DNA of 18,697 nt from Candidatus Latescibacteria bacterium 4484_7 (lineage in GTDB: Bacteria > Krumholzibacteriota > Krumholzibacteriia > Krumholzibacteriales > Krumholzibacteriaceae), in assembly GCA_002085285.1 (NCBI GenBank), contig NATK01000016.1, forward strand, positions 1-18,697, given 5' to 3'. Below are positions 8,094 through 15,233 of this stretch, piece after piece. The stretch's first letter is position 1. Each line of letters begins with the position of its first letter. Below the pieces are notes generated by a model that saw only the letters and a program-made list of their open reading frames with translations, did no database searches and was not told the origin of the DNA. The position numbers and the translations under genes are program-made.

Positions 8094-8774
8094 TTATTTT
8101 TGTTCGTTATGGATATCATCTATGACCCGCCTGAGATAGATCACCTGCTTCTGCAGATCTTCAACCTTCTTTTTGAGAAGAGCGTTTTCCCAAAGGAGCG
8201 AATCGTTGTAAGACATCTCAATCGTTTCGAATGGATAACTCCTCCTCGATGTGCGGTACGTTGTGGGGTATCCCCCTACTTCGCTCGACACCATGACCGG
8301 CTGAGCGCCTGAAGGAACACCAGCAGCACGCATTCGATTCGTATATGCTGGTTGAGCGTAACTCTGAACCCTCTGATCCGCATGAGGCCTTTCGACCTTC
8401 TGAGCTATTCTTATACCATTATCGGGCGACTTAACGAAAATGAATGCAGCGACGAGCACCACTGCGGCGGCGGCTATACCGGCGACAGCGAACTTTGCAA
8501 AATAGCCAAAGCCTCCGTGTGACAGGGCTTCGCTCTCTCTGAGCATCCTGGTCTTTTCCTGAAGTATCCTTCTTTTCACATTCCACTCGAAGCCCTCCGA
8601 AGGCGACATCTCCTCCAGTTCGCCGAGCAACCCGAGGGACATGTCCATTTCCCTCACGAAAGAAGCGCAATCGTCACAATGGCTCAGATGTTCTTCGAGC
8701 TTCATCCTGTCGGACTCACTCAAGAGACCATCCCGATTCTTGAAGTAGAACTCCCTCGCTTGTTTGCATCTCAT
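8094..8774 (-). CDS. Zinc-finger anti-sigma factor, single membrane span
   Basis: This 226-residue protein is the likely antagonist of the adjacent ECF sigma factor. The N-terminal zinc-binding anti-sigma (ZAS) motif is seen as HLSHCDDC (His29, Cys33, Cys36), with Cys3 a possible fourth ligand. A transmembrane segment at about 94-115 (AVAGIAAAAVVLVAAFIFV) places the ZAS domain in the cytoplasm and the rest outside. The extracytoplasmic part is about 110 residues: a Gln/Ser/Tyr-rich linker, then a C-terminal leucine-zipper-like helix (ENALLKKKVEDLQKQVIYL) that should form a coiled coil. The ATG at 8774 shares its A with the sigma stop (TGATG) and has AAGGAG 8 bases upstream; a GTG one codon earlier is possible. 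Confidence 0.93.
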   Translation of the reverse strand: MRCKQAREFYFKNRDGLLSESDRMKLEEHLSHCDDCASFVREMDMSLGLLGELEEMSPSEGFEWNVKRRILQEKTRMLRESEALSHGGFGYFAKFAVAGIAAAAVVLVAAFIFVKSPDNGIRIAQKVERPHADQRVQSYAQPAYTNRMRAAGVPSGAQPVMVSSEVGGYPTTYRTSRRSYPFETIEMSYNDSLLWENALLKKKVEDLQKQVIYLRRVIDDIHNEQK

Positions 8775-9418
8775 CACTTACTCTCCTTGAAGTTGTAATC
8801 AGCCGAAAGAACCGGGGCAATCAATCTTTTGAAATGAGATCTAGCCCTGTTTATCCTCGAACGGACCGTCCCCAGTTTCAACCCTGTGACGGCCGAAATC
8901 TCGTCGTAGCTCATTCCGTCGATCTCCCTCAGGACGAAGGCCGCCCTGTACTTTTCCGGTATCTTCTCCACCGCTTCCTGAATCAGTTGCTGCAGCTTCC
9001 GTCTCTCGGTGTAATCGTCCGGCCTTTTAGAGTCGTCCCTGATCTCCATCCACTTTCCCTCGTCCTCACTCCTGAAATCCGACCATGTGCTCAACATTCT
9101 GGGTCTTCTCTTAACGTTTCGGACCTTGTTACGAACGAGATTTGTTGCGATTGTGTACAGCCAGGTCGAGAACTTCGCAACGGTTCGGTATTTGTCTGCA
9201 TGAATGTATGCCTTTACAAAAGCCTCCTGAGCAAATTCCTCCGCATCATCCTCGTTGCCGAGAAGACGGTATATATACGTGTACAACTTGCCCTTGTACC
9301 GACCCACGAGGATATCGAACGCTTGATTGCTTCCCTCTTGAACCCTCAGCATTAGTTCCTCGTCCGTCAACTCACCGAGGTTTGCGTCAGCGGGGTTCAA
9401 TCGATGCTCAGGTCTCAA
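8774..9418 (-). CDS. ECF-type RNA polymerase sigma factor (RpoE-like)
   Basis: A 214-residue group 4 sigma factor directing RNA polymerase to a stress or envelope regulon. Region 2 (about 19-100) runs from DEELMLRVQEG through YIYRLLGNEDDAEEFAQEAF to FSTWLYTIATNLVRN. Region 4 (about 145-200) contains IPEKYRAAFVLREIDGMS and a helix-turn-helix IS.VTGLKLGTVRSRINRAR. The start is set at TTG 9418 because AAAGGAG lies 5 bases upstream. A GTG at 9448 and a TTG at 9487 extend the frame but have poorer binding sites and add only a charged, non-conserved stretch. It overlaps the anti-sigma gene by one base and follows the LolB-like gene closely, so it probably shares that transcript. Confidence 0.93.
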   Translation of the reverse strand: MRPEHRLNPADANLGELTDEELMLRVQEGSNQAFDILVGRYKGKLYTYIYRLLGNEDDAEEFAQEAFVKAYIHADKYRTVAKFSTWLYTIATNLVRNKVRNVKRRPRMLSTWSDFRSEDEGKWMEIRDDSKRPDDYTERRKLQQLIQEAVEKIPEKYRAAFVLREIDGMSYDEISAVTGLKLGTVRSRINRARSHFKRLIAPVLSADYNFKESK

Positions 9419-9507
9419 ATCATCTCCTTTATTTATTTCCTCATCCACTATTCCTTTACCCCCCGAGTATCTAAAAGTTCCACCCAATTCCGCATCTTAC
9501 CTGCCTG

Positions 9508-10272
9508 TCAAAAATGTCTGAATATCGCTTCTCTCCGGAAAATCCCCGGCTCCTCTTTCACTATCCTCACGCCGGCTATCTCGATGGAGATGACGACAGC
9601 CCGAGAGTCGCTCTCGAGCCTTATGTACGACGGATAACCAAATCCTCCCCTATCCTCATAACCTTCGTACTCTATATTATAGCAGGAACGCGCACTACAT
9701 TGACGCATAAAGTTCGGCTCGTTCTCTCTTTCTCCACGGAGCTCGAACTCTCTACCCCTGTAAGAACCAGTCAATTTCCACGCACCACCGCGTTTCTCGA
9801 TGTATTTCAACCCTTTCAGTTCATCCCTGCTCGGTAATAGCAAGAGCAATACCATCGGGATGTCTCTCGCATCGATATTCATCCCGCTTTCCCTTGCTAT
9901 CATCGATAGTGACGAATCACCCGAGTAGAAGGCGTTCCTCTTTCTGTCGAATATCAAGATCTCGGGATCATCCACGAGCAATGAAATATCCTCTTCATAG
10001 GCGCCGAATATATTCGAATGTCTGAAGTCGATCCTCATCTTCCCCCGTCCCGAGTACCTTATCTTCACAAGCCCCCTCAGGCGTGCCTCGGGCAGCGCAA
10101 TTCTCATCTTCCCCGTCAAAACCATATCCTTATTGGAAGAAATAGAAGGACGGAAAGAATCTAAACGAGGCACTGCCAAACCGGTGTCAACACGTTTTAC
10201 CGTCGATGCACATGATGATATTATAGCAATAATTACAATGAGTTGTAACTGATACCTAAAGTATTCCTTCAA
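9508..10272 (-). CDS. LolB-like outer-membrane lipoprotein
   Basis: A 254-residue predicted lipoprotein: hydrophobic signal LIVIIAIISSC with Cys21 as the lipidated residue. The mature part has the pattern of LolB/DUF4292-type lipoproteins: a first strand TGKMRIALPEARLRGLVKIRYSG, then MRIDFRHSNIFGAYEEDISLLVDD, and FDRKRNAFYSGD, all consistent with an open beta barrel that holds lipid acyl chains. LolB inserts lipoproteins into the outer membrane; that role here is inference from fold pattern only. The start is a TTG with AAGGGA about 10 bases upstream; no ATG precedes the signal. It begins 4 bases after the stop of the large TPR gene, so the two are coupled. Confidence 0.7.
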   Translation of the reverse strand: MKEYFRYQLQLIVIIAIISSCASTVKRVDTGLAVPRLDSFRPSISSNKDMVLTGKMRIALPEARLRGLVKIRYSGRGKMRIDFRHSNIFGAYEEDISLLVDDPEILIFDRKRNAFYSGDSSLSMIARESGMNIDARDIPMVLLLLLPSRDELKGLKYIEKRGGAWKLTGSYRGREFELRGERENEPNFMRQCSARSCYNIEYEGYEDRGGFGYPSYIRLESDSRAVVISIEIAGVRIVKEEPGIFRREAIFRHF

Positions 10273-10276
10273 GATT

Positions 10277-11989
10277 CTAACGTCCCTTGAGGCTCTTGAC
10301 CTTCTCTTTCAATTTATCGTTTGAAGGGTTTGCCTTCAAAGATCTATCGTATGCGGAGATCGCCTTAGTACGCTCTCCGAGCTTCAAATAGGCGTCTCCG
10401 AGATGCTCCCAGATCACTGCATCGTCACCAGCCTTCTCTATTGCTCGCTTAAGCGTCTTTGCCGCTTCTCTGTAGTTCTTCTTCCGGAAAAGAATCCATC
10501 CGAGGCTATCGAGAAAATATCCGTTTTCCGGCTCCTTGGATAATGCCTTCTTCAGAAGCCTTTCTGCAAAATCGAGCTCTTCGCCCTTCTCAGCAAGAAC
10601 GTATCCATAAAAATTTGCTATCGTCGGATCATCGGGAAATGCCTCCCACAGCTTCTTCAGTCTCTCGATTGCCTCACCGTACATTCCCCTCTTCTCGTAG
10701 AGTGAAGCGAGCTCAAGAAGATTTCCTCTGTCGTCGGGCTTGAGCCGCTCAGCCCTCCTTAGGTACCGCTCGGCCTTATCGTACTCCTTCAAATCGGAGT
10801 ATATGACTCCAAACAGGTAATTTCCATCAAAAGAATCGTTTGATACGAGCTTCGAAGCCTTTTCCAGATACCGCCTCCTTTCCTCGTCACTTACGCTGAC
10901 CGCCTCATCCTTGCTTGCGGGTTCTCCCGCGACATTGTAGGCGACGAGGAGAAGACCCATGTAGTTGGAGAAGTTGTCCGGCTCGAGATCGATAAGGCGT
11001 TTTAGATAACCATAAGCCGTTTTGTAATGCTTCCTCGAAACCTCGATCTCGGCGATAACACGAAGTACGGCAGGCTTCTCCCCCTGTTCGTCGAGTATCC
11101 TCTTGAAAATATTCAGAGCGCCGTCGAGCTTCCCCGCCTCGTAGAGGAACCTTCCATAATTGACCTCTCCCCTATCATCCAGCTTGCCCTGCCTGAATAA
11201 AGGCCTCAGAAGCTCAATGCCCTTCTCGAACTCCCCCTCCTCGAGATAGAGCTGGGAAAGGGCGTTCAGGGCGTCGGTATTACCTGGGTCTAATTTCAAT
11301 ACGCTCTTGTAATATAACTCCGCCTCATCCTTTTTGCCCACATGATCAAGGATCGAAGCAAGAGCGAGCTGTGCACCAGAAAAATCGGGACTTATCTCTA
11401 CAACCTTTCTGAACGACTCGATAGCCCTGTCGAGATCGCCAGCCCTGGTGTATATGACACCGAGCCTGTAGTTGACGTAGAGGTCTTCCGGAAAGATGGC
11501 CTTCGCCTCTTCGAGTGTTTTCTGCGCATCATCGATCCTGCCCATCTCCAGATAGATCCTCGAGAGGAACTTCAGAATCTCGAATCTCGGAACATCGTTC
11601 CTGCTCCTTAGATTTTCGAGCAGCCCCAAGGCCTTTTCCTTGTTGCCTTCTAGATATTCGACTTGAGCGAGAATCATGCTGGCCTCCGCCTCGTATCTCT
11701 TGTCCGTCAGCACGTCAGTCGAATACGATCTCGCCCTGTCAAGATACCCCAGCTCGAGAGATATCCTCGCCAGAGAGAGCTTGATTCGCTTGCACTGCGG
11801 TTCACGATTCGAAGAATAGGAGTACCATTGATACGCCTCGGGATAATTTCCCCTGGCTTCATAGAATGTGCCTCGAAGATAAGCTATCAGGCTCCTTTCG
11901 TCCATAAGAGTCTGTGAATGCAAGGATTGCGGTTGTAAGGACAGTATCGCAACACCGACCAATATTGTAATCAATATAATTTTGCTCAT
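10277..11989 (-). CDS. Large exported TPR protein
   Basis: A 570-residue protein made almost wholly of tandem TPR units (about a dozen or more) from residue ~30 to the end. Clear units include VNYRLGVIYTRAGDLDRAIE, NALSQLYLEEGEFEKGIE, and EHLGDAYLKLGERTKAISAY near the C-terminus. The N-terminus (ILITILVGVAILSLQPQSLHSQ) is a signal peptide with a likely cleavage after the SLHSQ region and no lipobox Cys, so the protein is probably periplasmic. It heads the run TPR-LolB-like-sigma-anti-sigma. A TPR protein beside a LolB-like lipoprotein suggests a scaffold in envelope assembly, but this is inference. The ATG has AAGGAAG 5 bases upstream. Confidence 0.88.
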   Translation of the reverse strand: MSKIILITILVGVAILSLQPQSLHSQTLMDERSLIAYLRGTFYEARGNYPEAYQWYSYSSNREPQCKRIKLSLARISLELGYLDRARSYSTDVLTDKRYEAEASMILAQVEYLEGNKEKALGLLENLRSRNDVPRFEILKFLSRIYLEMGRIDDAQKTLEEAKAIFPEDLYVNYRLGVIYTRAGDLDRAIESFRKVVEISPDFSGAQLALASILDHVGKKDEAELYYKSVLKLDPGNTDALNALSQLYLEEGEFEKGIELLRPLFRQGKLDDRGEVNYGRFLYEAGKLDGALNIFKRILDEQGEKPAVLRVIAEIEVSRKHYKTAYGYLKRLIDLEPDNFSNYMGLLLVAYNVAGEPASKDEAVSVSDEERRRYLEKASKLVSNDSFDGNYLFGVIYSDLKEYDKAERYLRRAERLKPDDRGNLLELASLYEKRGMYGEAIERLKKLWEAFPDDPTIANFYGYVLAEKGEELDFAERLLKKALSKEPENGYFLDSLGWILFRKKNYREAAKTLKRAIEKAGDDAVIWEHLGDAYLKLGERTKAISAYDRSLKANPSNDKLKEKVKSLKGR

Positions 11990-12016
11990 TATGTCTTCCT
12001 TTCAGAAATATATTTC

Positions 12017-12045
12017 ATTATACTTAATACAAATAGGACAAGCAA
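12017..12045 (-). promoter_or_regulatory. Candidate promoter for the TPR/LolB-like/sigma/anti-sigma genes
   Basis: On the minus strand TTGCTT (12045-12040) and a perfect TATAAT (12022-12017) are separated by 17 bases, and the pair lies 28 bases upstream of the TPR start. The -35 matches the consensus at only three positions. It sits in the 116-base divergent gap 11990-12105, which must also carry the promoter of the plus-strand lipoprotein gene; no clear plus-strand promoter was identified. Confidence 0.4.
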
Positions 12046-12105
12046 ACGATTAACAATATTCATTCAACGGCGAGTACGACTTGATGATCAGCGGGGTGAT
12101 GAGAG

Positions 12106-12663
12106 ATGAAGAGGATAGATAGGAACAGAATGATCCTGCTTGTCGGTATCGTTTTGCTGGTGGCTACCTCAGGCTGCTATACACTTCTCAAGCACCCGGA
12201 TATCTCCAATGTGAAAGATTACTCGGCTTACGACGATGGGAACTATCATAACTGTGCGAGATGCCACGGCGGTTACATTCAACCTTCCCCTTACGATACC
12301 TACTATCACAGCGATCCATGGATCGATTACTACTACTTCCCTTGGTGGTACGATGATCTGTGGTACATGGATTACGGAGACGAAGCCACCGCGAAAAAAA
12401 GAGAGATATCAGAGAAAAGACTGATTAGATCGAAGCTCCCTCTCATTCCACCTGAGCAGCTCGGTACGAAACGAGCGCGGGCAGGCACTTCGAAAAGTCT
12501 CGAAAAAGTGAACAGAAACAGCAGTGAGAAAAAGCGTGAGAAAACGAGATTGAAGAACTTCGAAACGCCGAAGCATTACGACACACACAGAAGAAATATT
12601 ATCAAGTCGAAGCCCGTCAGTAAACGCAAAACGAAAAGCAAGGACGAACCGAAAAATAAATAG
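12106..12663 (+). CDS. Predicted lipoprotein with a CxxCH haem-like motif and basic tail
   Basis: A 185-residue protein I do not recognise as a named family. Residues 1-23 form a lipoprotein signal (LLVGIVLLVATSGC) with Cys24 as the lipidated residue. CARCH at 50-54 is a canonical covalent c-type haem attachment motif, and His68 or others could be the second ligand. Residues 60-90 are unusually rich in Tyr and Trp (YYYFPWWYDDLW). From about residue 97 to the end roughly one residue in three is Lys or Arg, with no predicted fold, so the tail may bind polyanions or the cell wall. It is the first gene of the plus-strand block, 74 bases before the barrel gene. CxxCH could also bind zinc. The ATG follows a GGGG about 9 bases upstream. 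Confidence 0.8.
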   Translation: MKRIDRNRMILLVGIVLLVATSGCYTLLKHPDISNVKDYSAYDDGNYHNCARCHGGYIQPSPYDTYYHSDPWIDYYYFPWWYDDLWYMDYGDEATAKKREISEKRLIRSKLPLIPPEQLGTKRARAGTSKSLEKVNRNSSEKKREKTRLKNFETPKHYDTHRRNIIKSKPVSKRKTKSKDEPKNK

Positions 12664-12737
12664 GTCGACTAAGGTCCGACGATGCACGAGTTGCTTGATT
12701 TGATTTCGTTACAAGATCGACGAATAGGAGGAACAAG

Positions 12738-13908
12738 ATGCTCAAGATAACTCTTTCTCTTATTATGATAACAGCGCTTTTCTCACTCTTGTGCGCTCCA
12801 CTCCAGGCGCAGAACAACGGAACACTCGAAGGCATAGCTCTCGACAAGCTCGGGATCCTGAACACACCTGGAACGGGTGCGCGACCCTTTTCGATGGGCG
12901 GAGCATACACGGCAATCAGTGACGACGCATTTGCCCTCTTATACAACCCGGCCGGACTAGCTCAGGTGAGGAGGATCGAGCTTTCGATAGGAATGCATCA
13001 ACTCAAAAACGACATTACCAACAAATTCCTCGGCTACAGCGCGGAAAACACATGCTCATCGACATCCATAGGGCACATTGCCCTCATATATCCATACCCA
13101 ACATATAGGGGAGGATTGGCATTAGGCTTCGGAGTCGGGAATCGTGATCTGGGATGAATCGATCGATTTTACCGATGAAATAAACTACAACGACCCCGGT
13201 TCCCTGGCTGTCTGGAACGATGATGTGTCACTCGACGTGGACGGATTCAGCATGAATCTGGGGCTTCTGTACAGGGCAAACGAATTCTTCAAGGCCGGCC
13301 TTATGATCACTACTCCCGTTTGGCTGTCTCTGAATGGTGATGGTATCACGAATTACGATGGAACATACAAAGACGGGAGCGGCGGTTGGACAGTAGATCC
13401 AGACTATGGAGTCATCGATGAAAATTACACATTGCCGATGAAGTTCAGAGGAGGGATAGCATTCTTCCTCCCCAACTTCACACTGGCCTGTGATGTTTCT
13501 TACACCGATTTCACTCAGGTCAAAAGAAACGGCAAACCCATCCTCGATAGCATCGATTTTTTGGGTAGGCACATGTTTAACGATGTGTTGGAATACAATG
13601 CAGGGCTGGAATTCACCGTGCCGGGCGCGCCAATGAGGCTCAGGTGCGGCTATTCGTACAGACCCCTTGCGATCGCATCGATCGAAGAGATTGGTTTCAT
13701 CGAAGAGGATTATCCGACGAGCTATGTCGGTGATGTCACTACGGTAAGACAGAGGCAGTTCTTTACTTTCGGCGTAGGAACGATACTCAGCCGTGTCCTC
13801 TCGGTGGATGCAACACTGGCGCTTGGAAGTTTTGAAAGAGAAACACCCAATCTCGACGAGAAGAGAGATATAACAGAATTCCTACTCTCCACGGCATATC
13901 GATTCTGA
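12738..13908 (+). pseudogene. Outer-membrane beta-barrel protein (FadL/PorV-like), interrupted by one frameshift
   Basis: The first frame (12738-13157) begins with a signal peptide ending LCAPLQAQ, then the family hallmark GARPFSMGGAYTAISDDAF and LYNPAGLAQ of FadL/TodX/PorV-type barrels. It stops at the TGA at 13155-13157. The second frame (usable from 13126, after a TAG at 13123-13125, to 13908) continues the barrel and ends in a phenylalanine (LLSTAYRF), as outer-membrane barrels do. A net -1 or +2 change within 13126-13154 would join the two into a protein of about 388 residues. A GTG at 13144 opens the second frame but has no ribosome binding site, so a separate gene is unlikely. The first ATG has an ideal AGGAGG 6 bases upstream. 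Transport of hydrophobic compounds (FadL) or a secretion-shuttle role (PorV) cannot be told apart here. Confidence 0.82.
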
Positions 13909-13936
13909 AATTCTGTTTTGAAATCGTGTGCGAGCG

Positions 13937-13975
13937 AACCCGTTTGGGTGGGTCACGCCTCACCTCAATCGGGTT
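13937..13975 (+). terminator. Hairpin between convergent genes, likely terminator of the barrel gene
   Basis: AACCCG (13937-13942) pairs with CGGGTT (13970-13975), and an inner GGTG/CACC stem lies between; three further bases TTC follow, giving a short T-run on the plus strand only. It is 28 bases after the plus-strand barrel gene. The right arm overlaps the last codons of the convergent cysteine-rich gene. Confidence 0.4.
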
Positions 13976-14447
13976 TTCTGATGATTCCTTTGAGAAGAGA
14001 AAGGTAGGCTTCGTCGAGCTCGCTCAACATGTCTTCCGAAAGACCGCCGCCGGCCTTCATCACCTCGTTGTACAGCTCTTCTATGTAACGACAGAGATAA
14101 ACGTTTTGCTTCTCAATCTCATCGTCGACGAGCTTTCTTACCTCTTCGGCGTTCTTTGCGAAATCCGCCTCTTTGTCCTTGCCCGAAATATCATGGTAGT
14201 AGTCGTTCAGGAGATTCAGCCAGTATGTCTCGTGCCGGCCTCCGTTGTCGAAGACGCACCCGTTCACGCCGGAAAGGAAACAATAGCCTTTGACGAAATA
14301 GGAACACCTCAATAAACCGCGAAGAAAGAATCTCCTGTGGCAATCGAGATTCATCTCTTCGAGCGTACAGGGCAACTGACACTCTTCACAGAGAATCTCC
14401 GGATCCCCTCCGAATGTGAACGGAAAACTCCTGGGTTTCTTTGCCAT
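13965..14447 (-). CDS. Cysteine-rich protein of unknown function, coupled to rnc
   Basis: A 160-residue protein that I do not recognise. Seven cysteines fall in the first 64 residues: Cys20, 23, 27, 36, 48, 56 and 64, with CEECxxxC at 20-27 and LDCHRRF at 34-40. This is a likely zinc or iron-sulfur site. The C-terminal half (about 85-155) is helical and charged (EEVRKLVDDEIEKQNVY) and carries one more Cys at 119. There is no signal peptide or membrane span, so it is cytoplasmic. The ATG lies 4 bases after the rnc stop, with GGAAGG inside the end of rnc, so the two are probably translated together. A role with RNA processing is only a guess by position. Confidence 0.8.
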   Translation of the reverse strand: MAKKPRSFPFTFGGDPEILCEECQLPCTLEEMNLDCHRRFFLRGLLRCSYFVKGYCFLSGVNGCVFDNGGRHETYWLNLLNDYYHDISGKDKEADFAKNAEEVRKLVDDEIEKQNVYLCRYIEELYNEVMKAGGGLSEDMLSELDEAYLSLLKGIIRKPD

Positions 14448-14451
14448 CCTG

Positions 14452-15219
14452 TCATCCTTCCCTGGTCATGCGCTTCAATTTAGAAAGGGCTTCCTTCGCC
14501 GCCATCTGCTCTGCATCCTTCTTGCTCTTACCTCGACCGACGCCGAGCACTTCATTTGCTATCTTCACCTCGATAACGAATATCTTGTCATGCTCCGGTC
14601 CGAACGTGGATTTGACTTCATATACCGGATAGTTCCGAAACCTCGCTTGAGACAATTCCTGCAGCTCGCTCTTGTAGTTGATGTGGTCTCTATCGACGAG
14701 TTGCATTTCGACGTCGTTGAGCATCTTCGACAGTATGAACCTTCTCGCTTCTTCGATTCCTCCGTCCATGTATATGGCTCCTATGATCGCTTCGAGGACC
14801 TCGGACTGCACAGACTCCTGCTCGGCTACTCCGCCCCTGACAGCATTCTCACTCAATATGAAGAACTCCTTTATACCTATTGCTTCGGCCTTTTTCGACA
14901 GTATCATCTTGCTTACGAGAAGCGATTTCTTTTTCGTCAATTGCCCTTCGTTCTCATCTGGAAAACGACGGATGAGAAAGTCACTCGTAACGAGTGACAG
15001 CACCGAGTCGCCGAGGAATTCGAGGCGCTCGTACGTAGACTGGTGCTTTTCGTCTCTGCGCTCACCGAGGATGGACTTGTGAGTCAATGCCTCGGTCAAT
15101 ATGTCTTTGTTCTTGAAATGATAGTCGATGAGCCCCTGAAGTTTTTCAAGCTTTTCATCGGGTGAAGATTCTGTACCGCCGAAAATCCTCCCGAGAAAAG
15201 CCTTCATCGAGCGCAACAT
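14452..15219 (-). CDS. rnc: Ribonuclease III
   Basis: RNase III cleaves double-stranded RNA in rRNA maturation and mRNA turnover. The 255-residue protein has the signature ERLEFLGDS at 64-72 and the second acidic pair in SEVLEAIIGAIY (Glu140, Glu143), so the catalytic site is complete. The double-stranded RNA binding domain spans about 181-250 (NYKSELQELSQ through GKSKKDAEQMAAKEAL). The ATG at 15219 is preferred: it has AAAGGA 10 bases upstream and gives normal length. The frame is open for 45 more codons, but that extension lies inside fabF. It starts 14 bases after the fabF stop, continuing the fab operon, which is a widespread arrangement. Confidence 0.97.
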   Translation of the reverse strand: MLRSMKAFLGRIFGGTESSPDEKLEKLQGLIDYHFKNKDILTEALTHKSILGERRDEKHQSTYERLEFLGDSVLSLVTSDFLIRRFPDENEGQLTKKKSLLVSKMILSKKAEAIGIKEFFILSENAVRGGVAEQESVQSEVLEAIIGAIYMDGGIEEARRFILSKMLNDVEMQLVDRDHINYKSELQELSQARFRNYPVYEVKSTFGPEHDKIFVIEVKIANEVLGVGRGKSKKDAEQMAAKEALSKLKRMTREG

Positions 15220-15233
15220 TACATAACAGTCCT

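Noticed and set aside
8834..9355. Plus-strand open frame of 173 codons
   Set aside because: It is antisense to the ECF sigma gene, with no family features.
13144..13908. Second barrel half as an independent gene starting at GTG
   Set aside because: No ribosome binding site and no signal peptide, and it continues the barrel from the first half.
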